Origin: Streptococcus oralis ATCC 35037
Lineage (GTDB): Bacteria; Bacillota; Bacilli; Lactobacillales; Streptococcaceae
Reading direction: 5' to 3'
DNA length: 64,000 bases
Assembly: GCF_900637025.1 (NCBI RefSeq)
Contig: NZ_LR134336.1
Coordinates: 1,442,001-1,506,000 of the forward strand
A program made the translations under genes and the position numbers. Shown in pieces: positions 34,780 through 44,140 of this stretch. The notes beneath the pieces are model-generated. The model ran no database searches. It was not told where the DNA came from and saw only the letters and a program-made list of their open reading frames with translations. Each line of letters starts with the position of its first letter. Positions within the stretch are counted from its first letter, which is position 1.

Positions 34780-35679
34780 ATGAAAATCGACCGTCAAATG
34801 GGGATTATTTCTCATTTAGTAAATAAACGAAAAACAACAGCTAAAGAATTATCAGAACTTTTTAAAGTCAGCACACGAACTATTATGAGAGATATTGATG
34901 ATTTATCTCTTGCAGGCATTCCTCTCTATGTAATGAAAGGAAAAAATGGAGGCATTTTTCTTATGGAAGACTTCCAAACTGACAAACCTCCCCTGACCCA
35001 ATCCGAACGGCTTTCGATCGAATCTGGTTTAAAAAGCCGTTATCAAGTATTGGAAGATGCCTCTACTTTCAATGCTATATTGAAATTAAATGCTACCAAT
35101 ACATACTCTGATTTCGAAATTGATTTATCTCTATCTCAAGGGAACTTGGAAATACGAACTTTGATTTTTAAGTTATTGGAAGCTATCAGAGGTAGAGTAA
35201 AAATAAAATTTTCCTATATTAATTCACAAGGACTGGTGAGTCAAAAAAATTGTGAGCCTTACCGTATTGTCTATAAGGACCGGAGTTGGTATATGGATGC
35301 CTACGATACTGATAAAGCGCGTTTTTCTGTTTTTAAAGTTGCTAGAATTAGTGAACTTACTCTCTCCGATACTTTTTCAAAAAGACATTTTACACCACTT
35401 CCCTATGATGGTGGTGCTTGGATGAATGAAAACAAAGTACCTGTCATCCTGCATGTCCAGAAAATTGTTCTTGATCGATTTGTGGAACTCTTAGGCTATA
35501 ATGCCATAAAACCTATTAATAGCGATATTTACGAGATTACTTATCCGTTAAACGACAATGATTGGGGATACAATACCTTGCTTGCTTTTGGAAAATACAT
35601 CACTGTTATATCTCCTAAGCATTTCCTGAAACATTTCACCAACTATATAGATACCATTCATAAGCAATACCCAAACTAA
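34780..35679 (+). CDS. YafY-type HTH/WYL-domain transcriptional regulator
   Basis: A 299-residue regulator: HTH at about 1-55 (KRKTTAKELSELFKVSTRTIMRDI), then a WYL domain (about 138-225; VKIKFSYINSQGLVSQKNCEPYRIVYKDRSWYMDAYD) and a C-terminal extension. WYL domains bind small ligands or nucleic acids. It starts after AAGGAG and the perfect palindrome at 34743-34766, which suggests autoregulation. With the divergent GyrI-like gene it forms a module placed at the cclA 3' end. Confidence 0.9.
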   Translation: MKIDRQMGIISHLVNKRKTTAKELSELFKVSTRTIMRDIDDLSLAGIPLYVMKGKNGGIFLMEDFQTDKPPLTQSERLSIESGLKSRYQVLEDASTFNAILKLNATNTYSDFEIDLSLSQGNLEIRTLIFKLLEAIRGRVKIKFSYINSQGLVSQKNCEPYRIVYKDRSWYMDAYDTDKARFSVFKVARISELTLSDTFSKRHFTPLPYDGGAWMNENKVPVILHVQKIVLDRFVELLGYNAIKPINSDIYEITYPLNDNDWGYNTLLAFGKYITVISPKHFLKHFTNYIDTIHKQYPN

Positions 35680-35710
35680 TATTCAACTGTCATTCATGAA
35701 CTTATACCCT

Positions 35711-35797
35711 AAAAAGAAAAAGGAAAGACTTCCTTTTGTGCCTTTCCTCTTACTTGCTGCTTGCGTGATTATTTTTGGTAAGCTACTGCTTGTTTGA
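35711..35797 (+). pseudogene. Duplicate 3' end of cclA
   Basis: In frame it reads [20 protein letters not shown] and ends IFGKLLLV then stop. cclA ends KKKERLPFVPFLLLAATIII and FYQFLLVC. The first about 47 bases (from 35714) match cclA from 34171 with one change. It overlaps the trpA stop. It is the remnant of a second cclA 3' terminus left when the WYL module was inserted. Confidence 0.85.
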
Positions 35798-36545
35798 TAA
35801 AGTCCTCAATTGGCTCTCCTTGGTGGAGAGCTTTTACAATTTTCGAACCGACGATAACACCATCTGACACCGCATTGAAGCGTTCTACGTCTTCTTGACT
35901 AGACACACCAAATCCTGTCAAGACTGGGATGTCAGCTACTTGATGCAATTGCGCCAGGTGCTTGTCCAAGTCTGCACGGTAATTTCCTGACTTCCCTGTC
36001 ACCCCATTGATGGCAACAGCATAGACGAAGCCTTCTGCTCCCTTGATCAATTCTTTTTGTCGTTCAAGGCCTGTGGTCAAGCTAACTAGGGGAATCAAGG
36101 CCATGTCTGTATCTGCTAAAAATGGCTCTACAAAGTTGGCATGCTCATGAGGCAGGTCTGGGATAATCAAACCCTTAACGGCTGTATCTGCCAAATCTTT
36201 GACAAAGTTCTCAACACCATACTGAAAGAGGGGGTTGAAGTAGGTCATGATGACCAGTGGCACCTCAGTCTGAATGGTTTTCAAGGTTTCAACCAAAGCC
36301 TGGGTAGAAGTCCCATGAGCTAGACTGCGCAAACCTGCTTCTTCGATAACAGGGCCATCTGCAACAGGGTCTGAAAAGGGAATACCCACTTCAATGGCTG
36401 AAACACCCAAATCTTCTAAAAAGTGGATTGTTTCACCGAGACCATCCAAACCTTTCTCGTGGTCTCCAGCCATGATATAGGGAACGAAAATTCCTTTTCC
36501 AGCTGCTTTGATAGCATTCAATTTTTCTGTTAGTGTCTTAGGCAT
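35769..36545 (-). CDS. trpA: Tryptophan synthase alpha chain
   Basis: A 258-residue TIM-barrel enzyme that cleaves indole-3-glycerol phosphate to indole. It opens [20 protein letters not shown]; the family segment [13 protein letters not shown] has the catalytic Glu near 48 ([15 protein letters not shown]) and the aspartate near 59. [14 protein letters not shown] is the loop 6 region. The start at 36545 overlaps the trpB stop by eight bases; the open frame beyond is not family-like. It is the last gene of trpEGDCFBA. Confidence 0.96.
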   Translation of the reverse strand: MPKTLTEKLNAIKAAGKGIFVPYIMAGDHEKGLDGLGETIHFLEDLGVSAIEVGIPFSDPVADGPVIEEAGLRSLAHGTSTQALVETLKTIQTEVPLVIMTYFNPLFQYGVENFVKDLADTAVKGLIIPDLPHEHANFVEPFLADTDMALIPLVSLTTGLERQKELIKGAEGFVYAVAINGVTGKSGNYRADLDKHLAQLHQVADIPVLTGFGVSSQEDVERFNAVSDGVIVGSKIVKALHQGEPIEDFIKQAVAYQK

Positions 36546-37761
36546 GGGCTTCTCCCTTCTTTGCTGCATCTGCTTCCAAGCGGTCTTTGACTTGAACCAC
36601 ATCCTTGTCCCCTCGTCCAGATAGGCAGACAATCATAGACTTGTCTGGTCCGAGGTCTTTGGCTAATTTCACTGCAAAGGCAATGGCATGGCTAGATTCC
36701 AAGGCTGGGATAATTCCTTCCACACGAGACAAGAGTTGGAATCCTTCCAAGGCTTCTTCGTCTGTCACAGGAACATAGCTGGCACGTTTAATATCGTGGT
36801 AGTGTGAATGTTCTGGACCGATACCAGGATAGTCCAAACCTGCTGAGATAGAGAAGGCTTCAAGAATTTGACCATGGGCATCTTGGAGCACATCCATGAG
36901 GGAACCGTGAAGAACACCTGGACGGCCCTTGGTCAAGGTAGCTGCGTGGTGCTCTGTATCCACACCAAGTCCTGCTGCTTCAGCCCCATACATGGCTACA
37001 GACTCATCTTCTACAAAGGGATGGAAGAGACCGATAGCATTAGAACCACCACCAACACAGGCTACTAGGGCATCTGGCAGATCTTGACCTGTCATATCGC
37101 GATACTGTTGTTTAGCTTCTCGACCAATGACACTTTGGAAATCACGAACAATTTCTGGGAATGGATGAGGCCCCAAGGCAGAACCAAGAATATAGTGGGT
37201 ATCATCGATATTAGCCACCCATGAACGAAGGGCTGCATTGACCGCATCCTTGAGCACGCGCGAACCATCAGTCACAGCCTCAACCTTGGCTCCCAAAAGC
37301 TCCATACGGAAGACATTAAGGGCTTGGCGTTTAACATCTTCCTCACCCATGTAGATGGTACATTCCATGTTAAAGAGGGCTGCAGCTGTTGCAGTTGCCA
37401 CACCGTGCTGACCAGCACCAGTTTCAGCGATAATTTTCTTTTTACCCATGCGTTTAGCCAGAAGAACCTGTCCCAAGGCATTGTTAATTTTGTGGGCCCC
37501 TGTATGGTTGAGGTCTTCACGCTTGAGGTAAATCTTGGCTCCGCCGATATGCTGGGTCAAGTTTTTTGCGTAGTAAAGGGGAGTTTCACGTCCTACATAC
37601 TGGCGTAAGAGTTGGTTTAATTCCTCTTGGAAACTTGGGTCCGCCTGACTTTCACGGTAGGCCTTCTCCAACTCCAAAACTGCTGTCATCAATGTTTCTG
37701 GGACGAAACGTCCGCCGAATTTTCCGTAAAATCCATCTTTATTTGGTTCTTGATATGCCAT
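36538..37761 (-). CDS. trpB: Tryptophan synthase beta chain
   Basis: A 407-residue PLP enzyme that condenses indole and serine. The PLP lysine is Lys91 in [10 protein letters not shown]; the phosphate-binding loop is [10 protein letters not shown]. It is immediately followed by trpA with overlap, as expected for the alpha2beta2 complex. A second, diverged trpB lies at 42628-43806. Confidence 0.97.
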   Translation of the reverse strand: MAYQEPNKDGFYGKFGGRFVPETLMTAVLELEKAYRESQADPSFQEELNQLLRQYVGRETPLYYAKNLTQHIGGAKIYLKREDLNHTGAHKINNALGQVLLAKRMGKKKIIAETGAGQHGVATATAAALFNMECTIYMGEEDVKRQALNVFRMELLGAKVEAVTDGSRVLKDAVNAALRSWVANIDDTHYILGSALGPHPFPEIVRDFQSVIGREAKQQYRDMTGQDLPDALVACVGGGSNAIGLFHPFVEDESVAMYGAEAAGLGVDTEHHAATLTKGRPGVLHGSLMDVLQDAHGQILEAFSISAGLDYPGIGPEHSHYHDIKRASYVPVTDEEALEGFQLLSRVEGIIPALESSHAIAFAVKLAKDLGPDKSMIVCLSGRGDKDVVQVKDRLEADAAKKGEAHA

Positions 37762-38338
37762 TCTTTGCCCTCTCTATAAATCTTCTAATCTTTTCCTGAT
37801 CTTTTTGTCCATCTGTCTCCACTCCGCTCGATACATCAACTGCATAGGGAGTAAAGTGTTGAATTGCTTTTGCTACATTGTCTTCATTAAGTCCACCTGC
37901 GATGAAAAATGGCTGAGCTAGTTCTGCTGTATCCAGTTGGCCCCAGTCAAAGGTCTGACCACTCCCAGCCACAGGGGCATCAAAGAGTAGATAGTCTGCC
38001 TGAGAATTGGGCACATTCCCATCTCCATCCACCTGCACAGCCTGAATGCTGGCACAAGGCAAATCCTCAAACAAGTCATCCGCTACCTGACCATGAACTT
38101 GAACCAAGTCCAAGCAAACTTTGTCAATCGCTTCTAGCAGTTCTGCCCGACTTGGTGAAACAAATACGCCAACCTTTTTAACGTTCACAGGAATGAGCTT
38201 TGCCAGCTCAGCAGCCTCTTTCAAGGTCACCTGCCTTTTACTAGGTGCAAAGACAAAACCGATATAGTCTGCCCCTGCTGAAACGGCTGTCTCTACCGCT
38301 TCTTTGGTCGATAGTCCACAAATTTTAACCTTTGTCAA
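37739..38338 (-). CDS. trpF: Phosphoribosylanthranilate isomerase
   Basis: A 199-residue TIM barrel. The start is a TTG at 38336-38338 giving [15 protein letters not shown], because AAGGAG lies seven bases upstream and KICGL at the N-terminus is the family start. The catalytic Cys is in KICGL, and the catalytic Asp in the [15 protein letters not shown] region. It overlaps both trpC and trpB, so translation is coupled. Confidence 0.95.
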   Translation of the reverse strand: MTKVKICGLSTKEAVETAVSAGADYIGFVFAPSKRQVTLKEAAELAKLIPVNVKKVGVFVSPSRAELLEAIDKVCLDLVQVHGQVADDLFEDLPCASIQAVQVDGDGNVPNSQADYLLFDAPVAGSGQTFDWGQLDTAELAQPFFIAGGLNEDNVAKAIQHFTPYAVDVSSGVETDGQKDQEKIRRFIERAKNGISRTK

Positions 38339-39092
38339 TTTGCAACTCCTTGATTCTTTGAGCCACATCCTCTGCCTGCATAAGAGCTGTCCCTACCAAA
38401 ATTCCGTTAAAGTATGGTGCAACGCGTTTTGCATCCTTCCCTGTGAAAATAGCAGATTCAGAAATGTAATAGCGCCCTTCCTCAAAGTGCTGGGCTAAGT
38501 CTACACTGGTCTGCAAGTCGACTTCAAAGGTGGTCAAGTTGCGATTATTGACCCCAATAATCTCTGCACCAAGTCTGTGGGCCACCTCTAGTTCAGCTAA
38601 ATTGTGAGTCTCCACCAAGACTTCCAGACCAAGCTCTGTCGCGTAGTCGTAAAGTCCCTTGAGGCGTTCTTCTGACAAGGCTGCCACGATGAGCAGGATA
38701 ACTGTCGCGCCGGCATTGCGAGCACGGATGATTTGCTTTTCATCGATGATAAAGTCCTTGTTGAGCGTCGGAATCTGTACCTGACTGGAAATCTCTCGTA
38801 GATAATCCAAATGCCCTTTAAAGAAAACCTCATCTGTCAAAACCGAAATCATCACTGCGCCGTTCGCTTCATAAGTCTGGGCCTGTTGCACAATATCCAC
38901 ATTGAGATTGATATCTCCCAGACTAGGGCTAGCTTTCTTGACCTCAGCGATTACCTGTAAACGGTCCTGATGTTGTTTTAAATAGTCAGCCAAGCGATAG
39001 GTCTGGCGCAAGGGCTGGATTTGCTCCAGCTCCATCTGCTCGACTTCACGCGCCTTCTGCTCTAAGATTCGTGCTAAAAATTCCTGACTCAT
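38325..39092 (-). CDS. trpC: Indole-3-glycerol phosphate synthase
   Basis: A 255-residue enzyme. The conserved [13 protein letters not shown] (47-59) holds the catalytic Lys and Glu; FKGHLDYL and [15 protein letters not shown] are further family blocks. It overlaps trpD by four bases (ATGA) and trpF at the other end. Confidence 0.97.
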   Translation of the reverse strand: MSQEFLARILEQKAREVEQMELEQIQPLRQTYRLADYLKQHQDRLQVIAEVKKASPSLGDINLNVDIVQQAQTYEANGAVMISVLTDEVFFKGHLDYLREISSQVQIPTLNKDFIIDEKQIIRARNAGATVILLIVAALSEERLKGLYDYATELGLEVLVETHNLAELEVAHRLGAEIIGVNNRNLTTFEVDLQTSVDLAQHFEEGRYYISESAIFTGKDAKRVAPYFNGILVGTALMQAEDVAQRIKELQIDKG

Positions 39093-40093
39093 TTTTGGTA
39101 CTCCTGTAACAGTCTGAGTTTTTCAAGGGCCTTGCCACTAGCAATCACTTGACGAGCCAAGGCAACTCCTTCCTTGATACTAGCAACCTTACCATTAGCA
39201 TAGAAACCAAGACCAGCATTTAAAACTGTCGTTTCCAAGAATGGACTTGGTTCGTTTTGAAGAACGCTAAGCAAAATCTCTGCATTTTCCTGAGCATTCC
39301 CTCCACGGATATCTTCAATAGCGTAGCGTTCCATCCCCAAATCCTCTGGAGTAAAACTGGATAAGGTAATTTCGCCATTTTCAAGAAGAGCAATCTTGGT
39401 TGTTCCGTTCAAGCCGGCTTCATCAAGACCTTCTGGTCCAGCAACCACAACGGCACGTTTTCGCCCCATATTTTTCAAAACCTGAGCGGTACTTTCTAGC
39501 AGTTCTGGACGACTAATACCAAGAAGCTGTGTTTCCAAGGCCATTGGGTGAATCAGTGGACCAGTCAAGTTCATGATTGTTGGAATTCCTAGTTCCAAAC
39601 GAGCGGGCATGATGTACTTCATAGCTGGGTGCATATTTTTAGCAAAGAGAAAGACGATTCCAGTTTTATCAAAAACCTTACCTAGTTCAGCTGGTTTGAG
39701 GTCAAGATTGATACCCAATGCTTGAAGGACATCTGCAGAACCCGATTTAGAAGAAATCGAACGGTTACCGTGCTTGGCCATGTGGATGCCGCCACCAGCC
39801 AAGACAAAGGCTGCAGTTGTCGAAATGTTAAAGCTGAAAGACTTGTCCCCACCTGTACCGCAGTTATCCATAGCATCATGTATCTCAGTTGGAATGTGTT
39901 GGGCATGCCCTCTCATGACTTGTGCAATGGCTGTGCGTTCTTCCGGTGTTTCCCCCTTCATCTTAAGGGCCAAGAGAAGAGAAGCAATCTGCGCTTCGGT
40001 TACACGCCCAGTTACGATACGCTCAATGACATCCGTCATTTCCACACCTGATAAATTTTCAAATTTTGCTAGTTTTTCAATAATCTCTTTCAT
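39089..40093 (-). CDS. trpD: Anthranilate phosphoribosyltransferase
   Basis: A 334-residue enzyme. The PRPP-binding motif [17 protein letters not shown] is near 77-93, and [21 protein letters not shown] near 107-127. [12 protein letters not shown] marks the C-terminal family block. It lies between trpG and trpC in the operon. It is a monofunctional TrpD; the glutaminase TrpG is separate. Confidence 0.97.
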   Translation of the reverse strand: MKEIIEKLAKFENLSGVEMTDVIERIVTGRVTEAQIASLLLALKMKGETPEERTAIAQVMRGHAQHIPTEIHDAMDNCGTGGDKSFSFNISTTAAFVLAGGGIHMAKHGNRSISSKSGSADVLQALGINLDLKPAELGKVFDKTGIVFLFAKNMHPAMKYIMPARLELGIPTIMNLTGPLIHPMALETQLLGISRPELLESTAQVLKNMGRKRAVVVAGPEGLDEAGLNGTTKIALLENGEITLSSFTPEDLGMERYAIEDIRGGNAQENAEILLSVLQNEPSPFLETTVLNAGLGFYANGKVASIKEGVALARQVIASGKALEKLRLLQEYQK

Positions 40094-40103
40094 CCTAGTT
40101 TCC

Positions 40104-40670
40104 TCACTTTACAACCTTCTCGATAAAATTCCGAATAGAAGACAAGCCATCTGGCGTTCCGATACTCTCTGGATGGTATTGGAAGCCATAAATCGGCAGG
40201 CTTTTGTGTTGAATTCCCATAATAGCCTGGTCATCAGTCGAACGAGCTGTCACTTCAAACTCTTCTGGCATTTCTTCAATCAAAATACTATGATAACGCA
40301 TGACTGGACGACCATCCTCAATGCCTTGATAGAGAACAGATGGCGCTTCAAAGCTGATATGGCTCTGTTTCCCATGCATGACTTTTGGAGCCAAGCCTAG
40401 CTTCCCACCAAAGACTTCTGCGATGGCTTGGTGACCCAAACAAATCCCTAGAATTGGCTTCTTGCCTGCAAAGTCACGAATCATGTCTTCCATCTTTCCG
40501 GCATCCACCGGCCAACCAGGACCGGGAGAAAAGACCAGACCATCTGCTTTTTCAGCTTCTTCATACAGCTTGGGATCATCATTTCTCAAGACCTGCACTT
40601 CTGCAAAATTCCCAATGTACTGCGCCAAGTTATAGGTAAAAGAATCATAGTTATCAATCAATAAAATCAT
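40104..40670 (-). CDS. trpG: Anthranilate synthase glutaminase subunit
   Basis: A 188-residue class I glutamine amidotransferase. The nucleophile Cys is in [17 protein letters not shown], and the His/Glu pair in [18 protein letters not shown] (49-53) is the family anchor. It overlaps trpE by four bases. The same subunit may also serve folate synthesis in species lacking PabA. Confidence 0.96.
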   Translation of the reverse strand: MILLIDNYDSFTYNLAQYIGNFAEVQVLRNDDPKLYEEAEKADGLVFSPGPGWPVDAGKMEDMIRDFAGKKPILGICLGHQAIAEVFGGKLGLAPKVMHGKQSHISFEAPSVLYQGIEDGRPVMRYHSILIEEMPEEFEVTARSTDDQAIMGIQHKSLPIYGFQYHPESIGTPDGLSSIRNFIEKVVK

Positions 40671-42028
40671 GGTCTTAGTTCTCCAATTCTAGTCATAGAT
40701 TTAGCCTTGTTAATGGTTTCTTGGTATTCGTTTTGGGCGATAGAATCATAGACAATCCCTGCCCCAGCCTGCACATAGGCTGTTTGATCTTTGAGAATCA
40801 TGGTTCGGATGGCAATGGCGAAATCCATATCACCCGTCGCAGACAAGTAGCCGATTGCTCCTGCGTATACGCCTCGTTTTTCCGTTTCCAGTTCATAGAT
40901 GCGTCTCATGGCCCGAATCTTTGGTGCTCCTGAAACTGTTCCAGCTGGAAGTGTAGCTTTCAAAACATCCATGGCAGTGAGGTCTGGAAGCAAACGTCCC
41001 TTGACCACGCTGGTCAAATGCATGACATAGCGGAAGAGCTCCACTTCCATATACTTGGTGACTTGGACACTTGCCGTTTCAGAGATGCGGCCAATATCGT
41101 TACGCCCCAAGTCTACCAACATCCGATGTTCTGCTGTTTCCTTCTCATCAGAAAGCAGGTCTGTCGCCAAGGCCTTGTCCTCTTCATCCGTAGCCCCTCT
41201 TGGTCGCGTACCGGCAATCGGATTGGTTGTTACAACGCCATTTTTAACAGAAACCAAACTTTCAGGACTAGCACCGATGATTTGATAATCCCCAAAGTCA
41301 TAAAAATAGAGGTAATTGGATGGATTAGTCACGCGAAGATTTCTGTAGAAGTCAAATGGATTTCCAGTAACTTCTGCTGAGAAGCGTTGACTGAGTACAC
41401 ATTGGAACATATCCCCGTTACGAATCAAGTCACGAGCGGTTTCCACCATTTCTTCAAACTTCTGAGGAGCAATATGCGGTTTGAAGTCCAGCGGAGATAA
41501 ATCCAAGTCTTCAAATTCATTTGGAGCAGGGATGCGTAATTCCTCCAGCACTTGATTCAAGGCTTTTTCCAAGTCTTCTTGACTACGCTCGCTGTAAAGA
41601 GCATCCTCGATAACATGGATTTTTTCCTTCTTGTGGTCAAAGACCATATAACTCTCATAGACAAAGAAATGCATGTCTGGCGTCCCAATGGTATCCTCAG
41701 GGATTTGACCGATTTCCTCATAGAGCGAAATCATATCGTAACCAACAAAACCAATGGCTCCTCCACCAAAAGGTAGGTCTGAATGGTGCTGGTTCTTATG
41801 TGTCACTTCATAAAGGAAATCCAAGGGATCCCGATCAATCACTTGACCATTTTGATAAAGGACTCCATTTTCAAACTTAATCTCAAAAACTGGATTATAG
41901 GCTAAAATAGAAAAACGAGCTGTTTCCTTGTCTCTCGGAATACTTTCTAAGATAACCTTGTGTTGCCCCTTTAGGCGCATATAAGCCAAGATTGGTGATA
42001 AGACATCTCCATGAATGATTCGTTCCAT
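40667..42028 (-). CDS. trpE: Anthranilate synthase component I
   Basis: A 453-residue chorismate-utilising enzyme, with FQCVLSQRFS, PIAGTRPRG (near 270), the HRMLVDLGRNDIGR block and GAPKIRAM (near 370). The tryptophan-feedback motif appears as ILESIPRDK near 26-34. It is the first gene of the trp operon, 350 bases after the terminator of a tryptophan-type T-box. Start ATG at 42026-42028 after AAAGGGA. Confidence 0.97.
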   Translation of the reverse strand: MERIIHGDVLSPILAYMRLKGQHKVILESIPRDKETARFSILAYNPVFEIKFENGVLYQNGQVIDRDPLDFLYEVTHKNQHHSDLPFGGGAIGFVGYDMISLYEEIGQIPEDTIGTPDMHFFVYESYMVFDHKKEKIHVIEDALYSERSQEDLEKALNQVLEELRIPAPNEFEDLDLSPLDFKPHIAPQKFEEMVETARDLIRNGDMFQCVLSQRFSAEVTGNPFDFYRNLRVTNPSNYLYFYDFGDYQIIGASPESLVSVKNGVVTTNPIAGTRPRGATDEEDKALATDLLSDEKETAEHRMLVDLGRNDIGRISETASVQVTKYMEVELFRYVMHLTSVVKGRLLPDLTAMDVLKATLPAGTVSGAPKIRAMRRIYELETEKRGVYAGAIGYLSATGDMDFAIAIRTMILKDQTAYVQAGAGIVYDSIAQNEYQETINKAKSMTRIGELRP

Positions 42029-42074
42029 TGTAATTTCCCTTTCAGTTTCTTATTTTTAATTTTTGGTCTTTTTT

Positions 42075-42283
42075 CTATTTCCCTTAAATAGTGCGGACGG
42101 GAGGTAAAATTATCCAGTGGATGATTTTAGAAATCCATGAAATGAAAGACCTAATTTTCGAGCTCCTCGCTCATTCATTTCTAGGCTCAGGCTAAAATAG
42201 TTCCCCGAACTATTTTACTCTCAAAAATTCCGTTCTAGAGAAGCATCTTTGCTTCTCTAGAATACCACTATAGCGGGAAATAG
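42075..42283. repeat. MITE-like element in the trpE leader
   Basis: Perfect 9-base terminal inverted repeats, CTATTTCCC (42075-42083) and GGGAAATAG (42275-42283), enclose 191 bases. Inside are two near-perfect hairpins: AAAATAGTTC-ccc-GAACTATTTT (42194-42216) and TTCTAGAGAAGC-atcttt-GCTTCTCTAGAA (about 42233-42262). No ORF. This fills most of the 352 bases between the T-box terminator and trpE. Confidence 0.55.
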
Positions 42284-42380
42284 CGGGTCAATGCTCACTT
42301 CGTTAGCAAATATTTTATAGAAATCTATCTAGTGATGAAGCATAATTTAAAACTGATGACCATATCTACGATAAATATAT

Positions 42381-42627
42381 AAAAATCCCCACGCAAAATA
42401 ACTTGCGTGAGGACGAAATTCGCGGTGCCACCTCAATTATAGGATTTCTCCTATCTCTCATTCCTGTCTCAGAACTTTCCTATAACAGGCTGTGCGATAA
42501 AGGGCACTCCCTTGAGAATTATGTTTTCTTCTCTCGTTTCAGATGGACCCAACCTTACAGCTTTCTCTGCTTGTTTCCAGCAACCACAAGCTCTCTGTGA
42601 GAGAAAAGACTGTAATTTTTCCATCTT
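42381..42627 (-). promoter_or_regulatory. Tryptophan T-box leader, trpE operon
   Basis: On the minus strand the leader shows stem I features (GAGAGCTTGTGGTTGCTGG, then GAGAAAGCTG), the conserved GAGGTGGCACCGCG antiterminator block (42421-42434), and a terminator (42381-42396 with 42403-42414, then T5). The UGGN acceptor-pairing bases are UGGC, which complement a G discriminator, as in tRNA-Trp. It begins directly after the stop of the second trpB, with no separate promoter seen. Confidence 0.92.
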
Positions 42628-43806
42628 TTATTTTTTAGCTTCTAGGTAGTCTGCAATAGCAGCTACGTCCTTGTCTCCACGACCAGAGACATTGATGATG
42701 ATAATGTCATCCTTACTAAGTTTCGGTGCACGTTTAACCGCTTCTGCGATAGCGTGCGAACTTTCGATCGCTGGGATAATCCCTTCAGTCTTGCTTAGAA
42801 GGAGCAAGGCTTGAACAGCTTCTTCATCTGTCGCTGCTACGTATTCTACACGGCCTGAATCTTTAAAGTAGGCATGTTCTGGGCCAACCCCTGGATAGTC
42901 CAAACCAGCTGAGATAGAGTAAACTGGGGCCAGCTCTCCATCTTCCTTAAAGACTGCATAGGTCTTCATACCGTCGACAATTCCGATACTACCTTTTGTC
43001 ATAGTAGCTGCGTGCTTGTCTGTATCCAGTCCGTGACCGGCAGCTTCTACTCCTACCAATTTGACTTCTTCATCAGCCACATACTGTGAAAAAGCACCGA
43101 TAGCATTAGAACCACCACCTACACAGGCAATGACGTAGTCTGGTAAACGGCCTTCTTTTTCTAAGATTTGACGACGAGATTCTTCACTGATGACCTTTTG
43201 GAATTCATGAACAATTGTAGGATAAGGATGAGGTCCTACAGCAGATCCCAAAACGTAGAAGGCTTCAAGGTCATTCATCCATGCTCCAAAGGCTGCATCA
43301 ACCGCATCCTTAAGAGTTCGTGTCCCCGTTTCAACTGCGTGAACAGTCGCTCCCATCATCTCCATACGGAAGACATTGAGTCGTTGACGCTCCACATCTT
43401 CTGCCCCCATGTAGACATCACAGGCCATACCAAACTTAGCTGCAGCTGCTGCTGTCGCAACACCGTGCTGACCAGCTCCTGTTTCTGCGATCACTCGTTT
43501 TTTGCCCATACGTTTGGCAAGAAGAATTTGTCCTAAAACATTGTTGAGCTTGTGAGAACCAAGGTGATTAAGGTCTTCGCGCTTGAGATAAATCTTAGCT
43601 CCACCTAGGTGGTCTGTTAAACTTTCCGCAAAATAGAGCGGTGTTTCGCGACCTGAATAATCCTTCAAGTAATGGCGAAATTCTGCCAAAAATTCTGGAT
43701 CATCCTTGTATTTGTCAAATGTCACTTCCAACTCATCCAACAAAGCCTGAATCGGCTCCGGTACAAAACTACCACCAAATTGTCCAAAATAACCTTTAGT
43801 TGTCAT
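42628..43806 (-). CDS. Second tryptophan synthase beta chain (TrpB paralogue)
   Basis: A 392-residue TrpB. The PLP lysine is Lys86, but in [10 protein letters not shown] rather than the [10 protein letters not shown] of the operon copy; [10 protein letters not shown] is present. It is complete and about the normal length. It has no trpA beside it. It is preceded by its own T-box and promoter and followed at once by the T-box of the trpE operon. It could use free indole, or replace TrpB under some condition. Gene order suggests acquisition upstream of the trp operon. Confidence 0.9.
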   Translation of the reverse strand: MTTKGYFGQFGGSFVPEPIQALLDELEVTFDKYKDDPEFLAEFRHYLKDYSGRETPLYFAESLTDHLGGAKIYLKREDLNHLGSHKLNNVLGQILLAKRMGKKRVIAETGAGQHGVATAAAAAKFGMACDVYMGAEDVERQRLNVFRMEMMGATVHAVETGTRTLKDAVDAAFGAWMNDLEAFYVLGSAVGPHPYPTIVHEFQKVISEESRRQILEKEGRLPDYVIACVGGGSNAIGAFSQYVADEEVKLVGVEAAGHGLDTDKHAATMTKGSIGIVDGMKTYAVFKEDGELAPVYSISAGLDYPGVGPEHAYFKDSGRVEYVAATDEEAVQALLLLSKTEGIIPAIESSHAIAEAVKRAPKLSKDDIIIINVSGRGDKDVAAIADYLEAKK

Positions 43807-43845
43807 AAAATTTTTCCTCTTTCAGTATTAATTTAAAGATATGAA

Positions 43846-44096
43846 AAAAGCCCACACACAGAAAACAATCTGTGTGAGGGCGTTGGTAACGCGGTGCCAC
43901 CTCAATTATAAAGGGACTATTCCCCTTTACATCTCTGCCTTGTCTAACAACAAGTTGCACTGTAAGGTGTGCGCACCGAATTTTCATTGTTTCAAATTCA
44001 TTTTTAAAATCAGCCCACTTTCACTACTTCCAACCACCTGTTCACAATCACCACAGGCTCCCTGAAGATCAAAAATAGTTACTTTTCTGATTTGTT
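43846..44096 (-). promoter_or_regulatory. Tryptophan T-box leader, second trpB
   Basis: Minus-strand leader with stem I features (GGGAGCCTGTGGTGATTG; GGAAGTAGTGAAAGTGG, containing a UGG triplet), the GAGGTGGCACCGCG block (43890-43903) and a terminator: GCCCACACACAGA (43850-43862) with TCTGTGTGAGGGC (43869-43881), then T6. UGGC again points to tRNA-Trp. Confidence 0.93.
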
Positions 44097-44102
44097 GAGA
44101 AT

Positions 44103-44131
44103 ATTATATGCTATTGTCCGCTTTTTGTCAA
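44103..44131 (-). promoter_or_regulatory. Promoter of the T-box / second trpB / trp unit
   Basis: On the minus strand TTGACA (44126-44131), a 17-base spacer and TATAAT (44103-44108): a perfect consensus promoter. It is the only strong promoter seen for the whole trp region. Confidence 0.9.
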
Positions 44132-44140
44132 GATTTTTTA

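Noticed and set aside
39774..40400. A 208-codon open frame on the plus strand
   Set aside because: It is antisense to trpD and trpG, which have complete catalytic motifs; the translated product shows no family pattern and no ribosome site.
42628..43806. Second trpB as a decayed duplicate of the first
   Set aside because: It is full-length with PLP lysine and glycine loop intact and is clearly diverged ([10 protein letters not shown]), with its own T-box and promoter, so it looks functional.
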